NCBI GenBank assembly: GCA_018466975.1
Contig: CM031559.1
Location: 1,488,001 to 1,552,000 of the forward strand
Source: Sparassis latifolia
Taxonomy: Eukaryota; Basidiomycota; Agaricomycetes; Polyporales; Sparassidaceae
DNA: 64,000 nucleotides
Direction: 5' to 3'
Shown: one piece after another, positions 12,606 to 23,749 of the stretch
Layout of the letters: every line of letters begins with the position of its first letter
How positions within the stretch are numbered: position 1 is the first letter of the stretch
Notes under the pieces: model-generated
What the model saw: only the letters and a program-made list of their open reading frames with translations
The model's database searches: none
Told to the model about the DNA's origin: nothing
Program-made: the position numbers and the translations under genes

Positions 12606-12812
12606 CATCAGCATGTATCTATTCCAGTTATTTCCTCAAGAATTTTAATTCTTGTTTAATTGATTATGAGATTCCTTGAGAACACTCCATCTCAACACAT
12701 TGAATATTGTACAAGTTCTAATTCCAGAAGTGAGTTTCGCGGAACACAACAAAAAATATCATACACTATTGTTGGAATTCAGCCCATGGATCTCCGATGC
12801 CTCGCAGTCCTC
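12606..12812. other. Short non-coding spacer
   Basis: No coding signal is seen between the gypsy fragment and the minus-strand remnant. Confidence 0.4.
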
Positions 12813-14255
12813 TCACATCGCAGCTCCTAATCCTCCCCATCGAAATCGTTCATCACCACTGCTGCGCGAACCTGTACCGGGATCGAACGTGCCTGTCGAG
12901 ATGCTGTGCATGACTTCTTCCTCCTCCTTGGAGGGAAACTCGTCATCTGAACCCTCCAACTCTCTGATGCATTTCTCCAACTGGAACAAAGCCTGTGTCA
13001 CCTTGCGGTGGTTAGAAGGAATCGCGCTGATGCAAGTGGCAAGGACACCGTAGCGAGCAGCGAACAGAGCAGGATTGCCGCTAAGTGCGCCCATGTGGCA
13101 TCCAGCTGTGAATGCATGGTGTGTTGGCTATCCTCGAGGGAGCGTATGCACTGCCAGCTATGCCAAAGTGCAGCCTCGAGTGTCGCGACTTGTTTACCCG
13201 GTTGCAATAATCGAAAGTTGGGCAGAAGGACGTCTGCAAAGTATGTGCTGGATGTTGGGGGACGAGGTGGATCATCGAGCAATATCATCAAGTGATATCG
13301 TCAGAACCTGCAGACTGCCAAGACTTCCCTGGGATCCAGTGCACTTGATCGAGGATGATGCATGGTGAAGGGATCACGTGGAGGGCTGCTGACTGAGTGA
13401 GCAGTCAGATGGGCATCTGGGAAGGCCAGCAGTGATGCAAGGAGGGGGCGAGGCATATGATACATCCATCAGATCGGCCGTGATGACTTGCGAGCGAGGG
13501 TGCACTCATCTGAAGCTGCGGGGGAGGCACGGCCGATGCGGTGCGAATCGGTGCCAGCTCATTGATCAGCATGGCATCTGGCAGTGGGGAGCCAGCATGA
13601 GGTTTCATTGGGCATTCATCACCTACAATTGATCTGATCGGCAGCGGGGATGGCTGACGACTTTGTGCGGATGGTGCACGAGGAATGGTGGTGATGTTGG
13701 GGGCATGCTGAATGCCAGATCCATGATCGATCAGATGCGCACCTCCCAAATCACAGTTCGGAGTGAGTTGTAGTGCGCGGGGAGTGGACCCTGCCAAAGC
13801 GGGCTGCAGAATGGGTGAGGCGATGGCAGGCTTACCAGGTTTGGCCCCATGCACACCCACAGTTGGACCCTTGTTAGCGGGTGGATCGAGTGGCGGCATG
13901 CAGATCACAATCTTTCCCTGAATCCTCAGGATGCTTGACACCAGAGGGAGCGACACGAGGGAATTGTATGCAGTCAAAGCATCCTCGAGGTCCGGGCAGC
14001 TCTCGAGTGTAAGGGGGACTTCAGACCCCTGCACAGTGAAATGTGCATGCATCGCCCGCACGCGCTCCTGCAAGTTTGGAATACACCACATGTTAGCCAT
14101 TGAAAGGCAGAAGAGGACAGGTAATGTACAATACGATCCTTTAGCCCCTCAGCCCATCCGTGATCCCACATGTATGAGACCTTCATCGAAGCAATGACCC
14201 CCAAGATGAAGACAGTGTAGTCCTTCATTTCCAGATTGGCGAACTCAGAAGACAT
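12813..14255 (-). pseudogene. Unrecognised minus-strand ORF remnant
   Basis: A start at 14255 (MSSEFANLEMKDYTVFILG) can be spliced at 14129 (GTACAT) to 14068 (TTGCAG), giving GLKDRI-ERVRAMHAHFTV in phase 0. The frame then continues to a stop at 13405. The second exon is Pro/Ser/Ala-rich. Further downstream, 13297-12813 carries two overlapping frames that look like one protein broken by a frameshift (LEAALWHSWQCIRSLEDSQH, then QALFQLEKCIRELEG with an acidic run FPSKEEEEV). Predicted heptad-like Leu spacing suggests a coiled coil. I do not recognise the family. Its position among retroelement fragments suggests a transposon-associated gene, but this is an inference from context. Confidence 0.35.
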
Positions 14256-14469
14256 GATGCAAGTCCAGAGAGTGTGAGATAGGTTCAAGAGGGAATGCAA
14301 GATGAAAACGACGCACGGAAGTTCCCATGAGACCGGTAGCAATACTAGGCCAGGGTGCAGACAGAAGCGCATTCCCGTGCCTTTCGCGCACATTTGGAAA
14401 ACATTCAATAATATTGGGTGCAGAGCAGGGACAGCGCGTTTATGGGTTCAATGCCAGGAAGGATACTAT

Positions 14470-14786
14470 TGTTATGTGGCAGTGAAACACAAGCATCAGG
14501 TCAAGTCATCATGAGACAAGGTCTTAGTCTAAGACACAAGTCCATTCAAGAGACACTTCTGGCGATGTCCTCGTACTGAAGGTTGGTCAGAGTTTGTTCT
14601 TATGACTCGCAGTAGCTGTCTGCTACTAATGGTCGATCTCAGTCAAAGGCAAGTGAAAAGCTGGTTTAATGGTAACCAGGTCGAGATAGGGATCCAGCTC
14701 GATGAGGTTGTCTACTTATACAAAAGGTATCCGCAGTACTACGCAGTAATACAGGATCATTCATTGGCTAGATAAGGTGAAACGAT
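14470..14786. repeat. Truncated LTR of the same gypsy family
   Basis: It starts TGTTATGTGGCAGTGAAACA and is colinear with the first half of the 641-bp LTRs at 16189 and 30190, including AGTAGCTGTCTGCTACTAA and CTTATACAAAAGGTATCC. Similarity stops near AAACGAT at 14786. It is a partial solo LTR from an earlier insertion. Differences from the other copies are mainly transitions. Confidence 0.85.
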
Positions 14787-14975
14787 TTGGATGTGAAGGG
14801 TGGTGGTGCTTGCTTGTCCTACATGTACATTCAGCAGTTTGGTGGTGGCAAGCGGTCCACGTATCTGCTGTTGACACTTGTTAAGTCCTGTCCTATACTG
14901 GAAGGGCACTGCATGCATGTGTCAGATGCTGTTGCATTCGAGTACCAGAGGCAGTGCAACTGAAAATCTCGTGAG

Positions 14976-15419
14976 ATGAGTGATGGACACCTGTCTTGTG
15001 TCATGGTCGATATTCTCATCCCGGCGCTGACAGACATTTTACCCTATTATTGTCTGCTAGAGCTAGTGAGGTTGTATCATATTAAACTGGATTATTCTTG
15101 GAAGTTGAAGAACGTGGTGGCTGCTCTCAAATCACATTGTTGCACGCCTTTCTGTGCTGTTTTTTGGACCATGGTGTCTTGTACTGCACCGGTTACTCCG
15201 ATGTTTTTGCCTCCTGTGGTTATTCTACCATTTGTACCAAATACTGCATCTGTAGGCAGAGTTGCTGAGGTGCAGAGTGCGAGCCTTCCATACAGGGCAG
15301 AGGCTGAAAGATTTCTGCCTAAGTCTCCTAGTGTTCATGATCTTGCGCACTTCATATCTGATTGGTGTGAGTTTACATCCCTTTCTGCTATTGGTGAGGC
15401 TGCTTGCTGGCCCATATGA
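14976..15419 (+). CDS. Unrecognised 147-aa ORF
   Basis: The reading frame of 147 codons contains ILIPALTDILPYYCLLELVR near its start, a Cys pair (HCCTPFC) and SVHDLAHFISDWCEF later. The first part resembles small SAP-like helical segments seen in some transposon-associated fungal proteins, but I cannot name the family. It sits between a solo LTR and an older ORF remnant, so a transposon origin is likely. No introns are needed. Confidence that it is expressed is low. Confidence 0.25.
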   Translation: MSDGHLSCVMVDILIPALTDILPYYCLLELVRLYHIKLDYSWKLKNVVAALKSHCCTPFCAVFWTMVSCTAPVTPMFLPPVVILPFVPNTASVGRVAEVQSASLPYRAEAERFLPKSPSVHDLAHFISDWCEFTSLSAIGEAACWPI

Positions 15420-15542
15420 CGTTTCTTGTAAGCGGTTCCTCCAGTTCACCACAACCATCATGAGTAACTTGCCGTTTAATGCTAGTAACTCCATTGCCTG
15501 TGACGACAAGAATATCCAAGTTGATGTCCACCCGATTAACTG

Positions 15543-16183
15543 ATGTTAACAAACCATGCCAAACCAATTCACCACACACAGCACAAGCTCATGGAAAAGT
15601 CTTCCAAAACAGGTATCAAACAGGCAAGGGACTCATCACAGCCGCTTTATTCGCTAACCAGAGACCTGCAGGCAGCCGAATTCAAGACCTCATTCAATGC
15701 CATGACACACTTCGGAGATGGTAACAGGGAGTATTGGCCGATCTGAAATATAGAGAAAAATGACCTTGTACTCTTAGAATGCAATGTCTGCCACTGGAGG
15801 GTCGACAACAAAGGAAAGGCAATCTACACTGATGATTGGAGACTTTGGCGTACAGCATTTGAGTTGCTCACCATCAACCTCCTCAATATTGGACCTGAAA
15901 TTGAAATCAAGATGCGGGAATCAGGAGAGATCAAAGAATTTATCTAAGTTATGGAAAATATTTTTGCTACTATCCTATAGTCTTCATGACATGGACATGT
16001 ACTGTATCGTTATGTGAATGGACTTTGACTGCAATGACTAACAGAACTTGTCTGAACGACCCCACCTCTGTAAGTGCTCACTGGAATTGGAACTGGGCAT
16101 GCGGATGCAGCGCTAACTCCCAACAAGTTGGTCAAGGACACTTGCGGCAACAAGTTGCACTTGCTACATGACCTTTCCAAATG
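15543..16183 (+). pseudogene. Older ORF split by the gypsy insertion, left half
   Basis: The frame from 15543 reads FGDGNREYWPI, then a TGA at 15744, then NDLVLLECNVCHWRVD and DDWRLWRTAFELLTINLL up to about 15947. A later segment (about 16075-16188) reads LTGIGTGHADAALTPNK and NKLHLLHDLSKWA. At 16188 the gypsy element begins. On its other side (30836) the frame resumes as KDAAGVKGKHHKASPK. Joining the two sides across one copy of the 5-bp duplication leaves the frame open, which shows that the gypsy element landed inside a once-continuous coding exon. The family is unknown to me; its company suggests an older mobile element or a multicopy gene. Confidence 0.6.
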
Positions 16184-16188
16184 GGCTA

Positions 16189-16720
16189 TATTATGCGGCA
16201 GCGAAACACAAGCATCAAGTCAAGTCGTCACGAGACAGAGTCTTAGTCTAAGACACAAGTCCGTTCAAGAGACACTTCTGGCAATGTCCTCGCACTGAAG
16301 GTCGATCAGAGTTTGTTCTTATGACTCGCAGTAGCTGTCTGCTACTAACGGTCGATCTCAGTCAAAGGCAAGTGAAAAGCTGATTTAATGGTAACCAGGT
16401 CAAGATGGGGACCCAGCTCGACGAGGTTGTCTACTTATACAAAAGGTATCCGCAGTACTACACAGTAATATGAGATCGTTCATTAGCTAGATAAGGTGAA
16501 GCGATGTCTGGGCAAAGTAACAGCGAGGAAGTAATATGTATGGGAAAGCTGAGTAAGATCGTGAGAGATAATCAGTACTAATGGGAATAACAAGTCATGT
16601 GTCAGAACGAGGTAAAGATGAGGCATACATGCACATCTTGCATGTGTGATAAGAAGAAGGTCCGGAGTTGGATCCGGTGTAACCCTAGACTAGGGGTTCT
16701 GGTTATCTGGATAGAGAATC
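16189..16720 (-). repeat. 3' LTR, first 532 bp
   Basis: It is colinear with the intact LTR at 30190-30830. It starts TATTATGCGGCAG where the other LTR has TGTTACGCGGCAG, that is, with G-to-A and C-to-T changes. It ends at the 7-bp target duplication GAGAATC (16714-16720) of the nested element. Confidence 0.92.
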
Positions 16721-16839
16721 CAGCCCATTCAGTCATGTTTGTGAACTGGACTCCCATTTACCCTGACATTGTCATGAACTGGACAGCCAGCGGACGTCGG
16801 CCCATCGGTCTGTGTAAGGAGTTGTAAGCAATCGGCTCA

Positions 16840-17700
16840 TGGCGAGAAAGGAAATGCTGGAGCGATCGGCCCACCGCCATAGGAGTATTTTTGAGTGACC
16901 GGCCCACCGCCATGGTGCTACTATTATATAGGCACGGGCCCACCACCACGGTGATAGTTCTGAGCAATTGGCCCACTGCCATAGGTGTATTTTTGAGTGA
17001 TCGGCTGACCGCCACTGGGGCTATTATACAGCCATCGGTCGGCTGCCATAGGTAGTGTTCTGAGCGATGGGCCCACCACCATAGGTAGTGTTCTGGGCGA
17101 TGGGCCCATCATCACTGGGGCTATTATACAGCCATCGGCCGATCGCTATAGGTAGTGTTCTGAGTGATGGGCCCACTGCCATAGGTAGTGTTCTGAGCGA
17201 TGGGCCCACCACCACAGGTAGTGTTCTGGGCGATGAGCCCACCGCCACCGGGGCTATTATACAGCCATCAGCCGACCACCATAGGTAGTGTTCTGAGCGA
17301 TGGGCCCACCACCATAGGTAGTGTTCTGGGTGATGGGCCCATTACCACTGGGGCTATTATACAGCTATCGGCTGACCGCCATAGGTAGTGTTCTGGGTGA
17401 TGGGCCCATCACCACTGGGGCTATTATACAGCCATCGGTCGACTGCCATAGGTAGTGTTCTGAGTGATGGGTGTTATTCTGAGCAGTGGGCCCACCACCA
17501 TAGGGGTACTTCTGAGCAGTGGGCCCATCACCATAATGCTATTATTTAGCAATGGGCCCACCGCCATAGGGGTACTTCTGGGCGGTGGGGCTCATCACCA
17601 TAATGCTATTATTTAGTGATGGGCTCACCGCCATAGGGGTACCTCTGAGCAGTGGGCTTACCGACATGGTGTTATTAGTCAGTAATTGATTCACCATTAT
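16840..17700. repeat. 33-bp tandem array, left arm
   Basis: Units of the type GGTAGTGTTCTGAGCGATGG plus GCCCACCACCATA (33 bp) repeat many times. They are mixed with longer units that insert a segment with GGGGCTATTATACAGCCATC. Each unit contains the palindrome TGGGCCCA. Open frames of 60-75 codons here come only from the 33-bp period and are not genes. Confidence 0.92.
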
Positions 17701-17739
17701 AATGCTGGCAGTGCCTGGACTCAGCAAGACACCTAATCG

Positions 17740-19050
17740 CTAACCTGACACTACATCTCTGGTGGAGTTTTTACAACATGGAGTCCTGCCTGAAACTTAT
17801 TGTAGCTGTCGTATAGAGTGCAGTGCCACCATTTTATGAGTTCCTGATATATGGTGAACCATGGCTTTACATTCTAGTGATGGCGAGACTCAAGCTGCCA
17901 AGAAGTCGCCAACCTGGCTGTTCTTCTCTGGCAAAGTGTGTTAAACTTGGAGGACTATTTGAAACTTGTAGCAGAGGATTTATAAAGTTAAATTCCATCA
18001 TTTTATGAGTTCCTAGCATATGGTGAGCCACGGCTTTACATCCTGGTGATGGTGTGACTCAACTAGTAAAAAACTCGCCAACCTGGCTCTCCTTCTTTGG
18101 TGAAGTTTGTTAAACTTGAAGGACTGTCTGAAACTTGTGGAAGAGGACTTATAAAGTTAAATTCCATCATTTTATGAGTTCCTAGTATATGGCGAGCCAT
18201 GGCTTTACATCCTGGTAATGGCGAGACTCAATTTGCCAAAAAGTCGCCAACCTGGCTGTCCTTCTCTGGCGAAGTTTATTAAACTTGGAGGACTATTTGA
18301 AACTTGTAGCAGAGGATTTATAAAGTTAAATTCCATCATTTTATGAGTTCCTAGCATATGGTGAGCCACGGCTTTACATTCTGGTGATGGTGTGACTCAA
18401 CTAGTAAAAAAGTCACCAACCTGGCTCTCCTTCTCTGGTGCCATTTGTTAAACTTGGAGGACTGTCTGAAACTTGTAGCAGAGAATTTATAAAGTCAAAT
18501 TCCATCATTTTATGAGTTCGTAGTATATGGCGAGCCATGGCTTTACATCCTGGTAATGGTGTGACTCAACTAGTAAAAAGCTCGCCAACCTAGCTCTGCT
18601 TCTTTGGTGAAGTTTGTTAAACTTGAAGGACTGTCTGATACTTGTAGTAGGGGATTTATAAAGTGAAGTGCCACCATTCTATGAGTTCCTGGTATATGGC
18701 GAGCCATGGCCTCACATTCTGATGAAGGTGAGACTCAACTAGTACAAAACTCAGCAATCTGACTCTCCTTCTGTAGTAAAGTTTGTCAAACTTGGAGGAC
18801 TGTCTGGGATTGATAGTAACTGCGATATCAAGTGAAGCACCGTCATTGTTTGAGTTTCTTGTAGATGGGAACTATGGCTTAATATCCTGATAATGGCTAG
18901 ACTCAACTGATAAACATATCGCTAACCTGGCTCTTTTTTTCTGATGAAGTTAGTCAAACTTGAAGCACTGTCTGGAATTTATGGTAGACATTTCATAATG
19001 TGAAGTGCCATCACTTTCTGAGTTTCTGATCAATGGTGAGCTATAGCTTC
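17740..19050. repeat. 169-bp tandem array, left arm
   Basis: The landmark TTTTATGAGTTCC recurs at 17832, 18001, 18170, 18339 and 18508, and in altered form near 18677, so the period is 169 bp. Units include GGCTTTACATCCTGG and CAACCTGGCTCTCC. Copies become progressively more diverged toward the centre of the element. Confidence 0.9.
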
Positions 19051-20470
19051 ATATCCTGATAATAGCTAGACTTAACCAGGAAAAGAATGACCAATCTGGC
19101 ACTTGTTCTCTGATAAAGGTTGTCTAACTTAAAGCACTGTTTAAAAATTGAAGTAAATGTTATATCGAGTGGTGCCAGCATTTCATGAGTTCCTTATAGA
19201 TGGTGAGCCACAGGGAAAATGTAACTGGCAATCTGATACTTCTTTTTTCACATACACTGATGAATTTCATATGATATAAAGTACTAACTATAAGTTGTAG
19301 CAGTAGCTATATACTGTGATGTCCTTTTATATGGACTTCTGGCTGATGTCAGGCTGTGTTTGTACATTTTGGCAAAGTGTGGATGCACTGAGATTCAATG
19401 CTGACAATCTGCTATTTATTATAAAGTGAAGTATCTAAGCCTTTCAAAACTTAGAGCAGCAGTTGCATTACTGTTCAATGCCAGTGCTGTATGACTTCGT
19501 AGTTGGTTTTGAGCCACATCTAATCATCCTAAATACACTCACAAGTTAGCATACTAACCGGCTGTGATAATCTTATATATGTATAATATGGAAGAGTGAC
19601 TAAATCTTACAACAGCAGTTGTATGCTCTAAATTAGAAGTCTTGCATTACTTCTTGAAGTTTAGCAAGATACACACAGCCATTCTAATGATCTGTGAACA
19701 CTTTGAGAAGTTCAGCATACAACTTACCATTTCTCTGCATGATACTATGTGTAATAAAGTACAACACTTTATATGCGAGATATGAAGTTGTGATTAGTTT
19801 TTATCATAATCACTTAGTGTTATGTGAAGAATTCAATATTGTCTACCTTTAATGAACTTCACGTGATTTGCTGAACTGGTCAAGGAATCACACTTTCCTT
19901 TTTAGTCTCCGAGTGCACACACATCTACATGAACATAATGGCTCCTATATGTGTTTTCTTCTATATATTTGAGATTCTTCTTCAATACATTTTTCTATCT
20001 ACATTAAAGGATGGTGATTACATAGACCTTATATCACAGCTAGATAGATTCTTGACACACTTATAAGAAGTCTATAGAGCTCAGAGTGAAATATTGCTAA
20101 CTCTTGGAAGTGAACTTTGCTGTTTTTGAGAAGTAAAGCTTGCCAATCACTTAACATTACAGTTGACTACATGTTGTCTTGAAAAGATACATCTGTCATT
20201 TTCTAATAAATCTCTGGCATTTAGTTATATGAAAAGCAAAACACACTTCATAAACTTAAGTGTAGCTCTCTCCAAAGAATTACACTTAATTGTTATTGAG
20301 AATTAATAGCTGTTAAGTCACAATATGATATTGCTACTCCAAGTTGCAGTTCATACTCCACAGTATATAACTTTGGCCATAAGTTTCAGATAATACTCCA
20401 TTGCATACAGACTTCATTACAGAAGCAGCTGGTCGTTTAGCATTTTATGTGTGAAACCATGGCTGGCCAT
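19050..20470. other. AT-rich core between the two arms
   Basis: No open frame or recognisable domain. The edges grade into diverged 169-bp units. The middle appears to be the only unique sequence of the large inverted-repeat element. Confidence 0.6.
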
Positions 20471-21890
20471 CAATCAGGAACTCATAACATGGTGGCCCTT
20501 CACTTTATATAACAGCTGTTATCAATTCCAGACAGTGCTTCAAGTTGAATTAACTTTACCAGAGAAGGACTGCCAGGTTAGTGGAGAATCACCAGATTAA
20601 GTCTAGCCATCATCAGGATGTGAAGCCATGGCTCAACGTCTATCAGAAACTCATGAAATGGTGATGCTTTACTTTATATACTAACTACTATGAATTTCAG
20701 ATAGTGCTCCAAGTTTTGTGAACTTTGTCAGAGAAGGAGAGCCAAATTGCTGAGTTTTTTACTGGTTGAGTCTCACCTTCACCAGAATGTGAGGTCATGG
20801 CTCGCCATATACCAGGAACTCATAGAATGGTGGCACTTCACTTTATAAATCCCCTACTACAAGTATCAGACAGTCCTCCAAGTTTAACAAACTTCACCAC
20901 AGAAGGAGAGCTAGGTTGGTGAGCTTTTTACTAGTTGAGTCACACCATTACCAGGATGTAAAGCCATGGCTCGCCATATACTACGAACTCATAAAATGAT
21001 GGAATTTAACTTTATAAATTCTCTGCTACAAGTTTCAGACAGTCCTCCAAGTTTAACAAATGGCACCAGAGAAGGAGAGCCAGGTTGGCGACTTTTTTAC
21101 TAGTTGAGTCACACCATCACCAGAATGTAAAGCCATGGCTCACCATATACTAGGAACTCAGAGAATGGTGGCACTGCACTTTATAAGTCCTCTTCTACAA
21201 GTTTCAGACAGTCCTCCAAGTTTAACAAACTTTGCCAGAGAAAGAGAGCCAGGTTGGCGACTTTTTGGCAGCTTGAGTCTCACCATCACCAGAATGTAAA
21301 GCCATGGCTCGCCATATACCCAGGAAGTCTAAAATGGTGGCACTGCACTTTATAAATCCTCTTCTACAAGTTTCAGACAGTGCTATAAGTTTAACAAACT
21401 TCGCCAAAGGAGAGCCAAGTTGGCAACTTTTGTACTAGTTAAGTCTCACCATCACCAGAATGTGAAACCATGGCTCACCATATATCAGGAACTCATAAAA
21501 TGGTATTTATAAATTCTCTTCTCCAAGTTTCAGACAGACCTCCAAGTTTGACAAACTTCGCCAAAGGAGAGCCAGATTGCTGAGTTTTTTACTGGTTGAC
21601 TCTCGCCATCACAAGAATGTAAAGCCATGGCTCTCCATATATGCAGGAAGTCTAAAATAGCAGTACTGCACTTTATAAATCCTCTTCTACAAGTTTCAGA
21701 CAGTCCTCCAAGTTTAACAAACTTTGCCAAAGAAGGAGAGCTAGGTTGGCGACTTTTTGGCAAATTGAGTCTCGCCATCACCAGAGCGTAAAGCCATGGT
21801 TCACCATATATCAGAAACTCATAAAATGGTGGCATTGCACTTTATCGACAGCTACAATAAGTTTCAGGCAGGACTTCATGTTGTAAAAAC
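20470..21890. repeat. 169-bp tandem array, right arm (inverted)
   Basis: The complement of the left array: GGAACTCATAAAATGG, GTAAAGCCATGGCTC and AGGAGAGCCAGGTTGG recur at about 169-bp spacing (near 20484, 20650, 20818, 20985, 21155). Confidence 0.9.
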
Positions 21891-21959
21891 TCCACCAGAG
21901 ATATAGTGTCAGGTTAGCGATTAGGTGTCTTGCTGAGTCCAGGCACTGCCAGCATTATA

Positions 21960-23260
21960 ATGGTCAACCAATCACTGACTAATAACACCATGTCGGTGAG
22001 CCCAGTGGCAGTAGGCCCATCTTTCATCTGATACTCTTGGAGATGGGCCCACTGCTCAGCTATTGTACTCTGGCTATGGACCTATTGGTGGCGATAACAT
22101 GCTCTGGTGATGGCCAACCCTCTGACCTTTGGTGGTGAGCCCATTCTTCATCTTACACTCATGGTGATGGGCCCACTGCTTATTGATCATACTTTGGCGG
22201 TGGGCCCATTGCTCAGAGAAACATGCTGTGATGATGGCCAACACTCTGACCTTTGGCAGTGGGCCCATTCTTCATCTTACACTCGTGGCGATGGGCCCAC
22301 TGCTCCTTGATTATACTCTAGCGGTGGGCCCATTGATGGCGACAATATGCTTTGGTGATGGCCAACCCTCTGACCTTTGACTACTCTGATGGTGGGCCCA
22401 TTGCTGGGAGAAACATGCCCTGGCGATGGCCAACTCTCTGGCCTTTGGCAGTGGGCTGATTGCTGGCGAAAACATGTTCTGGTGATGACCTATGCCATGG
22501 GTGCTTGCACTAAGGCCCTGACTGAGGTACTTTGACGATGGGCCCATTGCTGGCAGTAACATGCTCTGGCGATGGCCAACCCTCTGACTTTTGGCAGTGG
22601 GCCCATCCTTCATCTTACACTCTTGGCGGTGGGCCCACTGCTCAGAAGTACCCCTATGGTGGTGGGCCCACTGCTCAGAATAACATCTATGACAGTGGGC
22701 CCACTGCTCAGAAGTACCCCTATGGTGGTGGGCCCACTGCTCAGAACATCACCTATGGCGGTGGGCCCACTGCTCAGAACATCACCTATGGTGGTGGGCC
22801 CACTGCTCAGAAGTGCCCCTATGGCGGTGGGCCCATTGCTCAGAATAACATCTATGACAGTGGGCCCACTGCTCAGAAGTACCCCTATGGTGGTGGGCCC
22901 ACTGCTCAGAACATCACCTATGGCAGTGGGCCCACTGCTCAGAACATCACCTATGGCGGTGGGCCCACTGCTCAGAAGTGCCCCTATGGCGGTGGGCCCA
23001 TTGCTCAGAATAACATCTATGACAGTGGGCCCACTGCTCAGAAGTACCCCTATGGTGGTGGGCCCACTGCTCAGAACATCACCTATGGCGGTGGGCCCAC
23101 TGCTCAGAAGTGCCTTTATGGCGGTGGGCCCATCACTAAATAATAGCACTATGGCAGTGGGCCCAGTACTCCTATGGCGGTGGGCCCAGAAGCCCTATGG
23201 CGGTGGGCCCATTGCTCAGAACTACCCCCATGGCGGTGGACCCATCACTCCAGCCTTCCC
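21960..23260. repeat. 33-bp tandem array, right arm (inverted)
   Basis: Units such as GGTGGGCCCACTGCTCAGAA plus CATCACCTATGGC (33 bp) dominate 22610-23260. From 21960 to about 22610 the units are longer and include GATGGCCAACCCTCTGACC. A period divisible by three keeps frames open on both strands for about 200 codons (a YGGGPTAQN-type repeat). I treat these as spurious. Confidence 0.92.
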
Positions 23261-23397
23261 TTCATCGCCATGGGCCCATCGCTGACAGCTCTCTACACAA
23301 ACCGATGGGCCGACGTCCGCTGGCAGTCCAGTTCATGACAATGTCAGGGTAAATGGGAGTTCAGTTCAGGTAACATGACTGAAAGGTGTGGAGAATC

Positions 23398-23506
23398 GGA
23401 GGTTGTGCTCCGATGAGTCATGTGTTGGATCACGTGGTCTGGTAACGTAAAGGGAACGAAGAAAAGTAAAGGAAAAGATGTGCCATAACTGAGGAGCATT
23501 GTAACA
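23398..23506 (-). repeat. 3' LTR, remaining 109 bp
   Basis: The rest of the interrupted LTR, from GGAGGTTGTGCTCC to GCATTGTAACA. Together with 16189-16720 it totals 641 bp, the same as the right LTR. Just inside (23507-23530) the minus strand is purine-rich (GACGGGAGCTGA), which could be the polypurine tract. Confidence 0.9.
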
Positions 23507-23567
23507 TCAGCTCCCGTCTAACATTTCTTGTCCCACAAGATATATTATAGCCTTCATCATCATCGGG

Positions 23568-23606
23568 ACAGTCCCGAACATAATGATCACCTCCACATCT
23601 GTAGCA
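23568..23606 (-). other. CCHC zinc-knuckle signature before the 3' LTR
   Basis: On the minus strand the segment reads CYRCGGDHYVRDC, a perfect C-x2-C-x4-H-x4-C knuckle, followed by an acidic run (PDDDEG). It lies about 60 bp from the LTR and in a different frame from the 180-aa ORF just upstream. An in-frame TGA precedes it (23622-23624, GP-stop-TGWQ). It is probably the C-terminus of that post-pol ORF, displaced by a frameshift. Confidence 0.6.
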
Positions 23607-23749
23607 CATCTGCCAGCCAGTTCATGGTCCTTGTTCATGTGTATGTCCATCACGATAGGGATGACTGCAATGCGAAGAAGTCGATGCGTGTGAGAAGGAG
23701 GGTTGCGATAATGGGGATTGACCTGTACATGTGAACGAGGGGGGAGAGG

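Larger units (their letters stand above)
16721..23390. mobile_element. Giant 6.67-kb inverted-repeat element without genes
   Basis: The insertion is flanked by GAGAATC at 16714-16720 and 23391-23397. Its ends are inverted repeats of roughly 100 bp: CAGCCCATTCAGTCATGTT on the left and CACACCTTTCAGTCATGTT as the complement of the right end, followed by the shared block with CCAGCGGACGTCGGCCCATC. Inward on each side lies an array of 33-bp units, then an array of 169-bp units, with the right half being the mirror of the left. A central AT-rich segment of about 1.4 kb separates the halves. No protein other than repeat-derived frames is encoded, so it must be mobilised in trans. A target duplication of 7 bp (8 bp with one mismatch) and terminal CA(G) are compatible with hAT; the long inverted repeats would also suit MULE or foldback elements. 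Confidence 0.9.

Noticed and set aside
14470..16188. The 14470 LTR fragment and the 16189 LTR considered as the pair of one element
   Set aside because: The fragment lacks its 3' half and no gypsy internal region lies between; the true partner of the 16189 LTR is at 30190, shown by the GGCTA duplication and equal length.
22572..23285. Long open frames (about 180-237 codons) on both strands in the 33-bp array
   Set aside because: They arise from a tandem repeat whose length is a multiple of three; there is no start context, splice pattern or non-repeat sequence.
16721..23390. The mirrored tandem arrays considered as a CRISPR array or a centromeric satellite
   Set aside because: There are no unique spacers, the host is eukaryotic, and target duplication plus terminal inverted repeats show a discrete inserted element.
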